Assembly (NCBI GenBank): GCA_002633005.1 | Contig: NMRA01000055.1 | Location: 864,282-928,281, forward strand | DNA: 64,000 nt | Source: Phoronis australis | Taxonomy: Eukaryota; Phoronida; Phoronidae | Reading direction: 5' to 3' | Shown: piece by piece, positions 39,990 to 50,114 of the stretch | Layout: each line of letters begins with the position of its first letter | How positions within the stretch are numbered: position 1 is the first letter of the stretch | Position numbers and translations under genes: made by a program | The notes under the pieces: generated by a model | The model's database searches: none | The model's input: the letters and a program-made list of their open reading frames with translations, nothing else | What the model was told of the DNA's origin: nothing

Positions 39990-40368
39990 TAAGCATTTAA
40001 CTACAGTTCACAGAGAATATTGGAAAGTTTCCGAAGAGGTTTGAAAACAACTATCAGTTCAACTGCTGGGTCTATGCAATGCATAAGGCGAGATAATTGA
40101 CGTGTGTATGCTGTGTACCCATTCCTTTATTGAACAATGGCAATGTTGTGTATAAGGTTGAATGTGACAACTGTAAGGAATTCTATATAGGACTCACACA
40201 TAGACGCCTCTGTGACAGGTTGAAAGAACATCACACTTCAGAGAAATGTAACATACATAGGCTACAATCCCCAAGCCAACTCTGTTAGTATTATCTGCAG
40301 AGAACCTAACAAGGAGTTACTATACATTAAAGAGTCATTGGCCATTCAGAACCAGCACGCCACTGATT

Positions 40369-40597
40369 CTCTGAATAACATGCAGAGCTCAGTGACCCTG
40401 CAACTATGGTGATGACCAGCTACTGACTATATTCTATGTATCTCTCACTTCACTTTATGGATGTTACCTGAGCTGTATGTTGGCACTTGTTGTCCTAAAT
40501 TATTGTAAATATGATCCTGATGATGTCTAATGAAAAGACGAAGCGTTGAATTGAACATGAACTTTTTTATTTGTGCGGCGATCGACCGGATTTTTAC
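40369..40597 (+). repeat. Penelope-like 3' terminus (right arm of the inverted pair)
   Basis: Starts TCTGAATAACATGC and ends near GCGGCGATCG, with weak similarity continuing into a T-rich tail. Its inverted partner is 37224-37449; the two flank the LINE at about 3-kb spacing. Confidence 0.85.
40517..40544 (+). ncRNA. Hammerhead-ribozyme-like core in the Penelope-like terminus
   Basis: CTGATGA, then GTCT-AATGAAA-AGAC (a 4-bp stem II), then GAAGC. The left arm (37275-37302, minus strand) carries GAAAC, the canonical form, with one stem II mismatch. Together they imply an intact ancestral core. Hammerhead motifs are known from Penelope-like element termini. I could not build convincing stems I and III, so activity is not shown. 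Confidence 0.4.
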
Positions 40598-41014
40598 CTT
40601 TCTTTTGTGTTGAATTTTATCAAAAACATGGGCACGTGACTCAATGAGTGACAGGTTGGCGTAAAGTCTACAGACTTCCTATATTCAGAAAATATGTACT
40701 TTTACTGATTTAGCATCAATACTGTTATAGACACTTTGCTGAATGCACAGGGTTGTCGACAAGGTCCTACATATTATCGATAAGTCTGCGTATTTAGTGA
40801 AATGCCTTCAAAACTATAGATTTTAACTTAACAAAAATATATTTTTGGTATCATATGAATTCGATCAGCCGTTACTGAGACATGATGTTCCGAAATTAGC
40901 CAAATTTGGAATTTTTCTGGATGCCTGCATTACCTTAAGTGACTCCCTAAATGTAGTGCACTCTTGGGTTAGGATCAAGGATCCACGTCTGAGCCTATTA
41001 CCCATTTTCCGATG

Positions 41015-41269
41015 TTATAATATCTTCTTCGTAATAATTTCGTTGTTATCACTAGGTCCGTTTTTGACATTGCAATACGCTCCAATTGAAGTGTGTTCGT
41101 TTTTCACATCAGCTATCGTTTTTGGGCGATAAGTTCGCATGTAGAAATTCACGAACAAAAATATCAATGAAATCATGTAGCCGGATAAGAGATAAGCACC
41201 CCATTTTGGAAAGTCGCACGAAGACAAAAGCGTGTAAAACGAATGGACGAATACCATGGAAAACTGCCC
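41015..41269 (-). CDS. ELOVL4-like: ELOVL exon 6 (C-terminus and stop)
   Basis: The acceptor is TTTATTTTCAG. It encodes residues 213-296: a GQ completing the TxxQxxQ box, CDFPKWGAY, the membrane segment [18 protein letters not shown], a polar cytosolic tail and the terminal KKIL. No poly(A) signal was obvious downstream. Confidence 0.93.
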   Translation of the reverse strand, partial: GQFSMVFVHSFYTLLSSCDFPKWGAYLLSGYMISLIFLFVNFYMRTYRPKTIADVKNEHTSIGAYCNVKNGPSDNNEIITKKIL

Positions 41270-44200
41270 CTGAAAATAAAAGAAAGGAATAATACATGTG
41301 TAGAGAAAAATGAGCTCAAGAGTCAAAACTGTTACCGAATATGCGTGCACTTAGGACCATGTGCCAGTCCTGAAGCGGCGTCTATATCCGCATTATAAGA
41401 ATATCAACTTAATAATGGTGTATATGCTAGACATCTTCTTGTCTTCTTGTTTCGTTGCTATGTGTAAACTGTATTTATAATGTTGTTGCTCTTGAGTGAG
41501 ATTTTGGCGTCAAGACAAAGTCTAGGCATAAAAGCAAGAAATGGTAGTTTCTTCACAAACTTTTTAAATTATTTTCTTTGGATTCGATAGTTGTTTTCTT
41601 TTGATTGCCTTCGTCAAAATTTAGACGATAATAGAATAATGGTCAAGCTATTTGGCTATTTTCGGTCATTTCACGAAGTCATCTCGCTCAACGTTGTGCA
41701 AAAGTCTTGTTCATCTGCATGTTCATTTACGTTTAAACTGTAATTTCTGAGGAAGAAAATTCCCTCCTCTTGAGGCGTGCCGCTGAGACAGGGGAAGAAG
41801 GCATTCATTTCGTAGATCATTAGCCATGCACTTGAGGCGAGAAATATTCGCTTATGGAGCGAAAATAATGAATTCTATCCCGTAATTAATGAATTTTATA
41901 TCACGTAATTCATCATTCCACCCTGGGTCACTGACAAATTTCTTCAGTGCGGCCATTTTGGTTGATTAGTGTTAGACTTGCTTTTTACTCGTGTGTTATT
42001 ATGTTCTCTTGCGTGATTTCCCCTTTCTCGCAAAAAAATGATCTACCCAACGCACTCCACTAGGCCTACGTAGACCAACTGCAGCTCGCACTGCGTTGTA
42101 CAAAAAATACGCTCGTTAGGTGGCGCTCAAGTCTTACCAATTGAAGTCTTGTCAAGTATCTTTTCCACCACAGTTTACCTTGCAAGGAAGGAAAACTAGA
42201 CAGGAAGTAATAGGAGTACATTATCACGTGGATAAGTGAGTTTAGCAAGGGACCAACCAAGGCTGAAATGCAGAAATAAATAGGTCAACAGAAAGCAGTT
42301 GTTTAATGACCCATCTGTGCAATGATCACAATAGAAAAGTCGGCAGTGTCAGAGGTATCTGTTTAGCGACCGGCTCTGCGACCCTGGGGCAAGTGCCATC
42401 CAAAGCTAAGTTTTGCAATGAGCTGGAATATCACGATCTATAGCAAATTTGAAAAAATACTAATAACAAAAATACATTGTAAAGTACTTAAGCCAATTAT
42501 TGGACTATTGGACAAATGCTGAATTCATCTATGTTGCATTTTAGGATAATTGTGAAAAAATGACCGAACATTAACTAGTCTGGATGCAAGATGGTCTCTA
42601 CGAAAGTTTGTTTCGAAGTTCTGTGTAACGCACTCGCTCAATATGGTTCACGTCACTTGAACCTCGAAGCTGGAACGCAACATTAGCTGTTTCATCAAAA
42701 CAAATGACATAATTCAATTCTTACTTTTATTTGTGTTCAAACAAAAAGACTTAACGAATTCTAATAAATATTTGCAGCTGAGAATAGCTCTATGTTTTGA
42801 CTTACACTGGCCTCCTGGTATGAACATCATGACCCACCACCAGATATTAAACATAGACACGTGATGATAAACGTGAAGAAACGTGATCTGGTTATTCTTC
42901 TTGCGCAGAATCATGCAGAACGTGTCGACGAATTCTATCACCTTGGAAAAGAAGTACCACCACAACACTTTGGCAACCTGTGAAAAACATTGTTTCTCGT
43001 TTCAACATAGACTATAGTAGGCCTACGTGGACCATCAACTCTGTATATTTTGAATGGATAAAATCTGTGATCGCACTCACAAGACGCGACCAACTATTTG
43101 GGCCGAGAAGTCACTATTCACTAGCGACGCCTACTGTTAATCACGGTTTTACGTCTGGTAAGGAAGTCGTTGCCTAACTAATCGGAATGCAGCGCCTCTT
43201 TTGGAAATTCCTAATGAAAATATTGGAGCTCCAATCTGTTGTAAATGATCTGCTACATGCAGTGCGATGAAGTATTGTCTATTTTTTACTTTGACTTCCA
43301 TCACAAATTAAGACAAGGCCGCAACTAACTGAAGCATTGATACGTGTCCACTGTAAATCAAATGGCAAGCACTATCTAGGGTGTGGAATGGACCCAGGGG
43401 CAGAATACGTCGACCATGTGCTCCACAGAAACGAGCACATTTCATTCAACTGCGGCGTTGCCTATGTTCAAATCAAACACAATTCCAAATGCAGAGTACA
43501 GACATAATTGTTCTCTGCAATAAAAGTCAATTCGGACACCTTTTCTACTTAACTTCTACACACTGCAAAACAAACTCCGAAATTATTTTATTAAGAAATA
43601 CACCAATAGTAGTTAAACGATTTCTTGGTAACAATGTTAAAGATTTTTTTGTGAACACTTTTGGGACAACCTGTACTTCAAAGCCAACGTACTCTTAGTT
43701 CTTTAGGGTTCAGATGCGTTTGTTGGTTGAATGGATGGCAAATATAACTGTATCCAGCGTCCCAAGAGCTAAGAAGAATCTGAAAGTAGGGCATTCGCGT
43801 GGTTAGAGCGAAAGAGAAGCGGAATTAATTTATCCCATGATTTCTCAAAGAAATGTTTTCTTTACACAATAGCATTTGATTATTAATGGACAACAGAGCA
43901 TTCTCTCCACCAAGACTGCAGGGAAAGCAAAAACTATACTTAACGTTAAGTTCTAAACATCATGGCAGTAATTCGAAAAGTTAGATGACACACATGCCGC
44001 TGAAATTATCATCGATTTCCATTTCTACAAACAACAGTCAACCGACACAAACATTGAGAATCGAAAGCAATGTTATATCCATGATTTCATTTGTAGACAT
44101 AGTGGCGCACACGACTTTTGATTTTCACGCCTACAAGTCATGAGAATTTCCACAACCAGCGCTTTCCCCAAATACGTTTCTGTATCCTATATCCGGGACT

Positions 44201-47200
44201 TTCTGAGTCACAATTGATATTTCCTTGGTACCAAAGATAGAAACATGTCAGATAAATGTTATATATACCAGAATGCTTCAAATTGTTTACCCATGACATT
44301 AAACTCCAGCGGTGTGCGTCTTACGTACCTCGATAAGCATATAGAGCGAAAATAGCACAAGACCGAAGTTGTATATCCTTAAGAATCCTCGTAGTTCTAA
44401 AGGACGGCGGTTACTCATCAACCTCGGACCCAATAAAATGATTAGCAAATAAAGCCCGGTGCACGTCCAGACGTAGACAGGCGTACGGTTGATGAGAGGC
44501 CAGTCTTTCGTCCTTGTGTCTAAAATAGTTTTAAGGAACGATTTTGGTTTTGGTGATGGAATTCATTATTTACATTTATATGTTATAAGACTATTGTAAA
44601 ATACCACAGCAAATTTTGTTTCACAGTTTTATTTCATCTAGTCGTAATTAACATCTGAATAGGGTGAAACAGGGCTTAGTATCTTTTCAAACGCCACTAA
44701 TAAATAAAGCATTCAACAACCAGCAATATTAACTTGACTCCCGACATCGACTCATGCGTGCGATGAGATTTAATCAATCATGACATTTCATTTGAGTGCC
44801 ACACTTTAGTCATATGCTTTATGAGAATGTTTTCAGTATGATCAAGATCTTCACATTCGTGACATATCACGAGTGGCTAGGAATAGCTTCGTGAACTAAG
44901 ACGAATAACAGGTATAGACGTTCTTTCCATTAGTGCACCCGGGGGGGGCTCGGGAGGGCTCGAATGAGCCCCCCATTTGACAAAGTACACAAAAAGGTCT
45001 GCCTCAGAGAAACAAAAACTCCGGAAAAAGTAGAAAGAAAGTCTACTAAAAGACAGGAAGTACCAAAATTCGGCGAATGCACAATGCATACCTCTGAAAG
45101 TACCCCGTGAATCTTAGTAAAAGGTCCACATTCTCAAAAATTCGAACCCCCCGCTTTTTAGGCTGGGTGCGCGCATGCTATTGAGTAACTGTGTTACACC
45201 GTAAACAATCTTCCTCAGTCACGTAGCGTAATAGCGTTCTCCTTAACATCACTCTTTTCGCATCGGTGCGCTTCTCTTTTTTGAAGCGGTGCAGTTCTAT
45301 TCTATGTGACAATCTTACCGGAAATTTCTAAATATAGGCCTTGGGCTGATAGCCGAAAAAGGGACCTTTAAAAACGTCAAATTAAACCGAATATACGTCC
45401 AGGGGACGTATTATTGGAAATTGTGTCAAACAATTTGTAACGTAGTTTTTGTTTAACAAACAATAGTTGGGAAGTTTTTTGAAATATATACGTCGTTTTT
45501 AATGTTTATAGTTGTTTCTTTCTTGTATGAATATATTCATCAAAGAAACACGGTGCGTTAAAACTGCCCTCCGTATTGTGCAATCCACCAGATTTTCAAA
45601 ACATGCAAACAGATACCGGAAATGGGCATAATTTTGGAAAAAAAATCCAAAAAGACGCCCATTGGCATACTTTTGTGTGAATCTGTCTTCGGAAATTCCG
45701 TTACAACTCAGACATTTTCTCATAACCGCATAAGTACCCTTGTGAAGCGCACAAAAAATGATTGTGCTTAATCACGCGTAACATGTGCCTCCAGTCAGAC
45801 GCGAAAAGAAATGCTGTACATGAGAAGGGAACCAAGTTCAGAAAAATGAAACTGATGTTGATGATAACAAAATGAACTGTAATTGGTAAGAATTAGTTGC
45901 CTAATAATACAAGCACGTTGTTAACGAGAATGGCCGTGCGGAACGCGGTGGAGGAAGATTGTTAACCCTGGACTAGTGCGTTGGAGCTTCGTATGCAGTG
46001 TTATTATCTTTGGAAATATTGATAAAGACTTTTCAAATGCAAATGGTATTTTGAAATTAGCTGATTTCATGAAATTTGGATTCACCCTATTCCATTTTTG
46101 CACGCACCAAACGATTCCAGACACCACCTAGAGAGGGCAATGCGCTGATTCCGTGTTGGCTTGGACTACAGCACATCACTGGATTTCGTTAATTAGTTAT
46201 CATTGTAAAATTATGTTAAAAATGTAGTAACATGTACAGTAAATACGTCGGAGCGAATTATCGGAAAATACATTGGAAAATATCGGAATAAGTGCTAAAT
46301 TTTTATTGATCACTGAATAATGGATGAAATTTGATTCAGTACATTCGACGTTTTGTTTAGCAAGTGAATGCTTAAATAATCTACGCAGACACCTAGCTTA
46401 ATAATCAATAGTCTTGACATCATGACACACAAATCGAAATGCAGTTCCTTAAATACGCACGACTCACGTTTACAAGTAGGATTCACGAGATGACCTGCAC
46501 ACAATCGTCCATTAGGTGATCTCTGCACAATGTTTTGAATTATAAATTAATCGTGCAAAATACATGAATAGGGGTTGACAATCTGTCAGAAACATAAACT
46601 ATTTACTTTTAGTATGAAAATTCTGCGCTTTCCCATGACATATGTTGGAATGCGTTAATTCGGTGACACAATCGAAGGGAATAGTTAGATCAGCCCTAAC
46701 GCGGAGTAGAATCCACACGTTCAACAGTCTGAGTACAACGCTATGCTTGCGAGGCTAAACCCTATTTCCTTTTGGTCATTGTTTGGAATGACCAATGACA
46801 AAAAGAAAAAAAATTCAGGTGATGTAAAATAAAAATAGGCTTTAATTGAAACAAACGTTTTTGCATGTCCGGACCTCCTGGACCCTCCTTGAATACCCCC
46901 GTTCTTTATTACTTCAGCTAATTTCCGTAAAAGCAAAGGTTTCGCACACGAAGCTCCTGCAGTAACGTGCTTTGCTTGAAATGCATGGCGATATCTCACG
47001 AAGTCTCGCGTGATCTTGAATTTACGCGAGGTTCTCGCGTGTACAGACGCTGTTCACGCTCAATTTGACTTGTTATGATGAGTTAGTTTCAACTACTTAA
47101 GCAGTATGGTCGTTTGAGGGAGTCTACAACGGCGCTTAATCATATCCGCTTTCAAAAGAAAAAGAGGATAACGACTTCATGATTGCTCTAAAAAGCAAAT

Positions 47201-50114
47201 GTAACTGTGAATTAGAAAGGTGTGTTCGACTTCAGACAATGGTTTGAATGCTTCTGTAAAATATGAACTGCAGCTTCATGCACCAAACTGCAGTGACAGA
47301 TGACGTTTGTCTGCTTAACAACCCAAATTAGATCAATTTGAATTTAACGCTACTTAAATCGACAATTTTTCATTAAAATTAACAACATTTCCTAGACTTT
47401 TAAGCTTAGTTGAGCACTTTGACAATTACACCATAGATGACATTGAGAAACACCTTCATTTTTAAGAAAAATACTGAAAGATTAAAATCACGCCCTGTAC
47501 TGAAGCTATTATATTGACGTTATTATTCGTGTTATCATGAAGTACAAAAAGAATACTATAAAATAATCTCACTACATCTGAGAAAGATATTCTCATTGAT
47601 CGTGCAAGAAATAAAAAAAATTGCAACTAAAAACAACTGATGAAGGATCGACTGTTGTTATAATTGGCAGATATAGAAGTATGAAAGACGGTAAAGCTTC
47701 TGGATTATACAAAATAGGAATTGAATTATATGAATATACTAATCTGAGAATTACACTTGATATTGTATTTATCAATCATTCATTCGATTCCGGAACTTTT
47801 TCCAAATGAAAAGAAGAAATCAATTCTTTTGCCAATTTTCAAAGGCGGTACCCGTTCACCTAGCAGTTTCAGGGTCGTATCCAGTAGTTGCAAAGTTTTG
47901 AAAAAGATACCCAACTGTTTGTGTTAAATTGCAAACATGAGTGAAAAGTAACGAGGTCGCAAGTATATCCCACGCTGCATTTCGAACAGCGCGATAGATT
48001 ATGCGTTTGGGTTTGAAATTTAGATTACTGAGAACTTACCCAAGGATATGGTAGATTTTTTGAGCATTTGTGGATTTCAAGTCTGCGTTTGATAGTATAT
48101 ATCATGAAATTGAAGGAAAGTGATGTACCAGACGTGGTTGGACCAAGCGATAACACATTTAAGGACACATTTGCCTGTACCAACGAACTCAAACAGGGGT
48201 CACAATTATCACCATTTCTGTTTATTCTTCTTATCATTGACTCGAGTTAGAAACAGAAAGAACGAGTCGTACAAGGGATATCTTTTGGTGTGGTCAAGTT
48301 GTTTAATTTTTGCTGATGATTTGATCCCTTTTCATTTAGTATAGTCAATCTACCTTACTATTTTTAACAAGGGCCGGCAGCCTACATGTAGTTTACTGAC
48401 GTCAATATACTGGTACAAAAACGAAGGCCTCTGGCAACTTAACAGTCATACATATTACTACAAGCTTTTCTATAATAACCACCGGTCAAAAAAACAATAG
48501 CCTGGAGTACTGTGAATGTCTTCAGATTAAGACACATTGACAAAGTCCACAAGGACGCCCAGGTCAGCTACTTTTATCTTCTTGCTAAAATCCACACGGA
48601 AATACATTCTGGGGGCCCCATTATAGCAAACGACAACTTCAACAGGAAAAAAAATCTGTTTGCCGAATACCATCTGCAACAACTTGATCCTACACCCTCT
48701 AATGCGAAAGACACCAATCGTTATTAATTAACGTAAATATTAACGTCAGTAAATCAACAGAAAGCGTGCGCTTAATTTCACTCATCCGTTGCATTTGATT
48801 AACTTCGCCAGTTCCAGCGGATCAACTGGCCAATAAGACTGATATTAAAGGCGGAAGTCGTCATCAAGAACCACTCAAACGTCTAAGCCGGTTGACCGGC
48901 GTAAGCGGCGAACTCAATCAAGTATCCCTAATAGCAAAAGCTTGTACACTAACACTCCTCAAGATGAAGAAAAGAAGTCTGTGCTAAATTTCTTAACCAA
49001 TAAAATAATCATGATGTATAGCAGATCTTTCATACGCCCTCTAGAACACGTAGTATCAACTATGAATTACTTCACTTTCAGTATAATTCTCATAATGTTT
49101 AAATATCATAGGTACTACTATAGATACTGGAGTTACCTTAACAGGTGCTTATCTTTTCACGGGAAATTTTTTTTCAGTTCTGCTCTGATAGGTTCCTTCT
49201 CTGGATCAGTTGTTAAAAAAAATCCAAAAAGCCAAAATTTCTAATTCCGGAAATAGAACTGCTTTAAGAACCATTTAACACGTTTCTCGTCACGAAACTT
49301 TTCATATCCAAAATTCAAAAAAACATTTAGACAAAGCAAGTATTGACAGTAAAAACCCATTAAGCAATTCAACCGGCAATACACAACGCAACAAATATTG
49401 TCGCAAACCATGTAATTTGATGAAAAAACATATTTTCCTACTCTTCCAAAAACTCATGAAAATTTCTAACTTCAATATTACTCTGGCTGCACAGCCTCCA
49501 ACGCACTTCACTTAAATTGTAACTTGAAATAAATGTTTTATCTAATACGTAGACCGAACTGAACAAGCCTACAAACTTACTTCCGCACCAACAGATTCGA
49601 TATAGAGCAGGTAAAAATTCATTTACAAAAATTCGTAGCAGCTGATGACTCGGAACTTTTACCTGCTCAACATCGTCACGAACTATGAAAAACCTATTTC
49701 ATCGCAGATTCGATGTAGTCCATAAAAACACGTCAAATGCCAAAGGTAATCTGTTCAGAAACCATAGCCTGCGAGATCTAGCAACAAAAACACCATAAAA
49801 AATAAAGCATTCTAATACCTTCGCAGACTTAAAAGGGAACAACGGATTGACGAAGACCCGAGAACTAGATGGGTTATGTAAATTACCACTTCGTTACATT
49901 TTATTATTTTCATTTTTCCATTTACAAAGGATATTTCATATTCGAAAATGTCAGAATCCCGTATCGTTGTTTTGTTTGTTTGTTTTCTATTTTGGAAATT
50001 TAGTCACAAGCACTGCTTCACAAGCAATCTTTAGAACATAACTGACTATTTACCTGCATATGGTAAGCTTTCTTCGTACTTGTGGTACAGGTCGACAAGC
50101 AATCCTGCTACCAT
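41015..50114 (-). CDS. ELOVL4-like: ELOVL very-long-chain fatty acid elongase (6 coding exons, 296 aa)
   Basis: ER-membrane 3-ketoacyl-CoA synthase that condenses malonyl-CoA with long-chain acyl-CoA. Exons: 50054-50114, 44329-44519, 43693-43779, 42806-42977, 42138-42262, 41015-41269. All introns are GT-AG and all phases agree. Seen: KVIEFVDT (125-132), catalytic HVYHH (148-152), [12 protein letters not shown] (178-189), TRLQLGQ (208-214, a TxxQxxQ box), several hydrophobic membrane segments, and a terminal KKIL di-lysine ER-retrieval signal (293-296). [18 protein letters not shown] and FPKW resemble ELOVL4, while [14 protein letters not shown] resembles ELOVL2/5. Membership of the ELOVL2/4/5 branch is secure; the exact subtype is not. 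The 296-residue length is normal for the family. The start ATG has a strong context (GCCATGG). Confidence 0.95.
42138..42262 (-). CDS. ELOVL4-like: ELOVL exon 5
   Basis: The acceptor is TGCATTTCAG and the donor GTAAGA. It encodes residues 171 (part) to 212, with [12 protein letters not shown] and [12 protein letters not shown]. It ends in phase 0. Confidence 0.93.
42806..42977 (-). CDS. ELOVL4-like: ELOVL exon 4 (catalytic histidine box)
   Basis: The acceptor is TTTTTCACAG and the donor GTAAGT. It encodes residues 114-170: [25 protein letters not shown] and the HxxHH box HVYHH. It ends one base into a Ser codon. Confidence 0.95.
43693..43779 (-). CDS. ELOVL4-like: ELOVL exon 3 (short, 29 codons)
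   Basis: The acceptor is CTACTTTCAG and the donor GTACGT; both ends are phase 0. It encodes residues 85-113, including [13 protein letters not shown], the loop that precedes the LWWYF box in ELOVL proteins. I found it by searching the gap between exons 2 and 4. It completes the family alignment without leaving a deletion. Confidence 0.9.
44329..44519 (-). CDS. ELOVL4-like: ELOVL exon 2
   Basis: The acceptor is CTATTTTAG and the donor GTACGT. It encodes residues 21-84, starting [10 protein letters not shown] and ending YMLIE, with the family pattern LLGPRLM and a hydrophobic segment. It is spliced in from a split Asp codon and ends in phase 0. Confidence 0.9.
44930..45178 (-). mobile_element. 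MITE-like family 2, copy 5, in ELOVL intron 1
   Basis: Reverse copy ending GGCTGGGTGCGCGCATGC. The interior matches the other copies (TCTGAAAG...GGCGAATGCACAATGCAT region). Confidence 0.75.
47640..48345 (+). pseudogene. Decayed LINE RT fragment in ELOVL intron 1
   Basis: Broken frames contain [15 protein letters not shown] (near 47830), [15 protein letters not shown] (near 48070), [14 protein letters not shown] (near 48190) and IFADDLIPF (near 48310). These match in order RT motifs of the LINE at 37.5-40 kb, with many stops and frameshifts. It is antisense to ELOVL. Confidence 0.75.
48512..48727 (+). pseudogene. Penelope-like reverse-transcriptase fragment
   Basis: The open stretch includes [17 protein letters not shown] and [19 protein letters not shown]. 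These match the FYLLPKIHKP...GRPI and HHLQPL...KDT patterns of Penelope-like RTs (and no LINE pattern). Degenerate remains may continue to about 49850, including a possible GIY-YIG tail near 49500-49620, at low confidence. Confidence 0.6.
49605..49668. repeat. 12-bp perfect inverted repeat
   Basis: GAGCAGGTAAAA (49605-49616) and TTTTACCTGCTC (49657-49668) with a 40-base spacer. It lies in the decayed Penelope-like region. Confidence 0.7.
50054..50114 (-). CDS. ELOVL4-like: ELOVL exon 1 (coding, start)
   Basis: Encodes [20 protein letters not shown] and the first base of an Asp codon, then donor GTAAAT. The frame is open upstream to about 50258 without a better start. The GCCATGG context and family length favour this ATG. 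It depends on splicing across 5.5 kb to exon 2; the phase (1) matches. Confidence 0.75.

Larger units (their letters stand above)
37450..39995 (-). mobile_element. Non-LTR retrotransposon (LINE), 5'-truncated, with frameshifts
   Basis: Read on the minus strand: an inter-domain basic region with PAWFESECKE and YKKLCKKTKKLYY (39989-39543); the RT start SPGEDGIPAEF and NNYRGVSV (about 39430-39190); GVRQGCVLSPWLF, catalytic FADD, and YKYLGVTF (38958-38224); and a C-terminal region ending with the Cys-His motif HFMCRCPVLGDLR (38237-37602). The endonuclease domain is absent. Internal stops and frame changes break the ORF. The 3' end (low coordinates) finishes in an (ATT)n tail. Related, more decayed fragments lie at 47640-48345 and 52430-53075. 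I cannot assign the clade. Confidence 0.88.
40000..40600 (+). mobile_element. Penelope-like element 3' part: GIY-YIG endonuclease and terminal sequence
   Basis: The stretch NVVYKVECDNCKEFYIGLTHRRLCDRLKEHH (coded at 40144-40233) is a GIY-YIG core with downstream Arg, typical of Penelope-like retroelement endonucleases. After one frameshift the C-terminal ORF continues (ending SSVTLQLW, stop near 40413). About 190 bp of terminal sequence follows, containing a hammerhead-like core. The upstream RT is missing, cut off by the neighbouring LINE. Confidence 0.75.
44520..50053 (-). other. ELOVL intron 1
   Basis: 5.5-kb GT-AG intron in phase 1. It contains a family 2 MITE, a family 3 core (about 46970-47050), a LINE fragment and a Penelope-like fragment, all non-functional. 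Confidence 0.7.
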
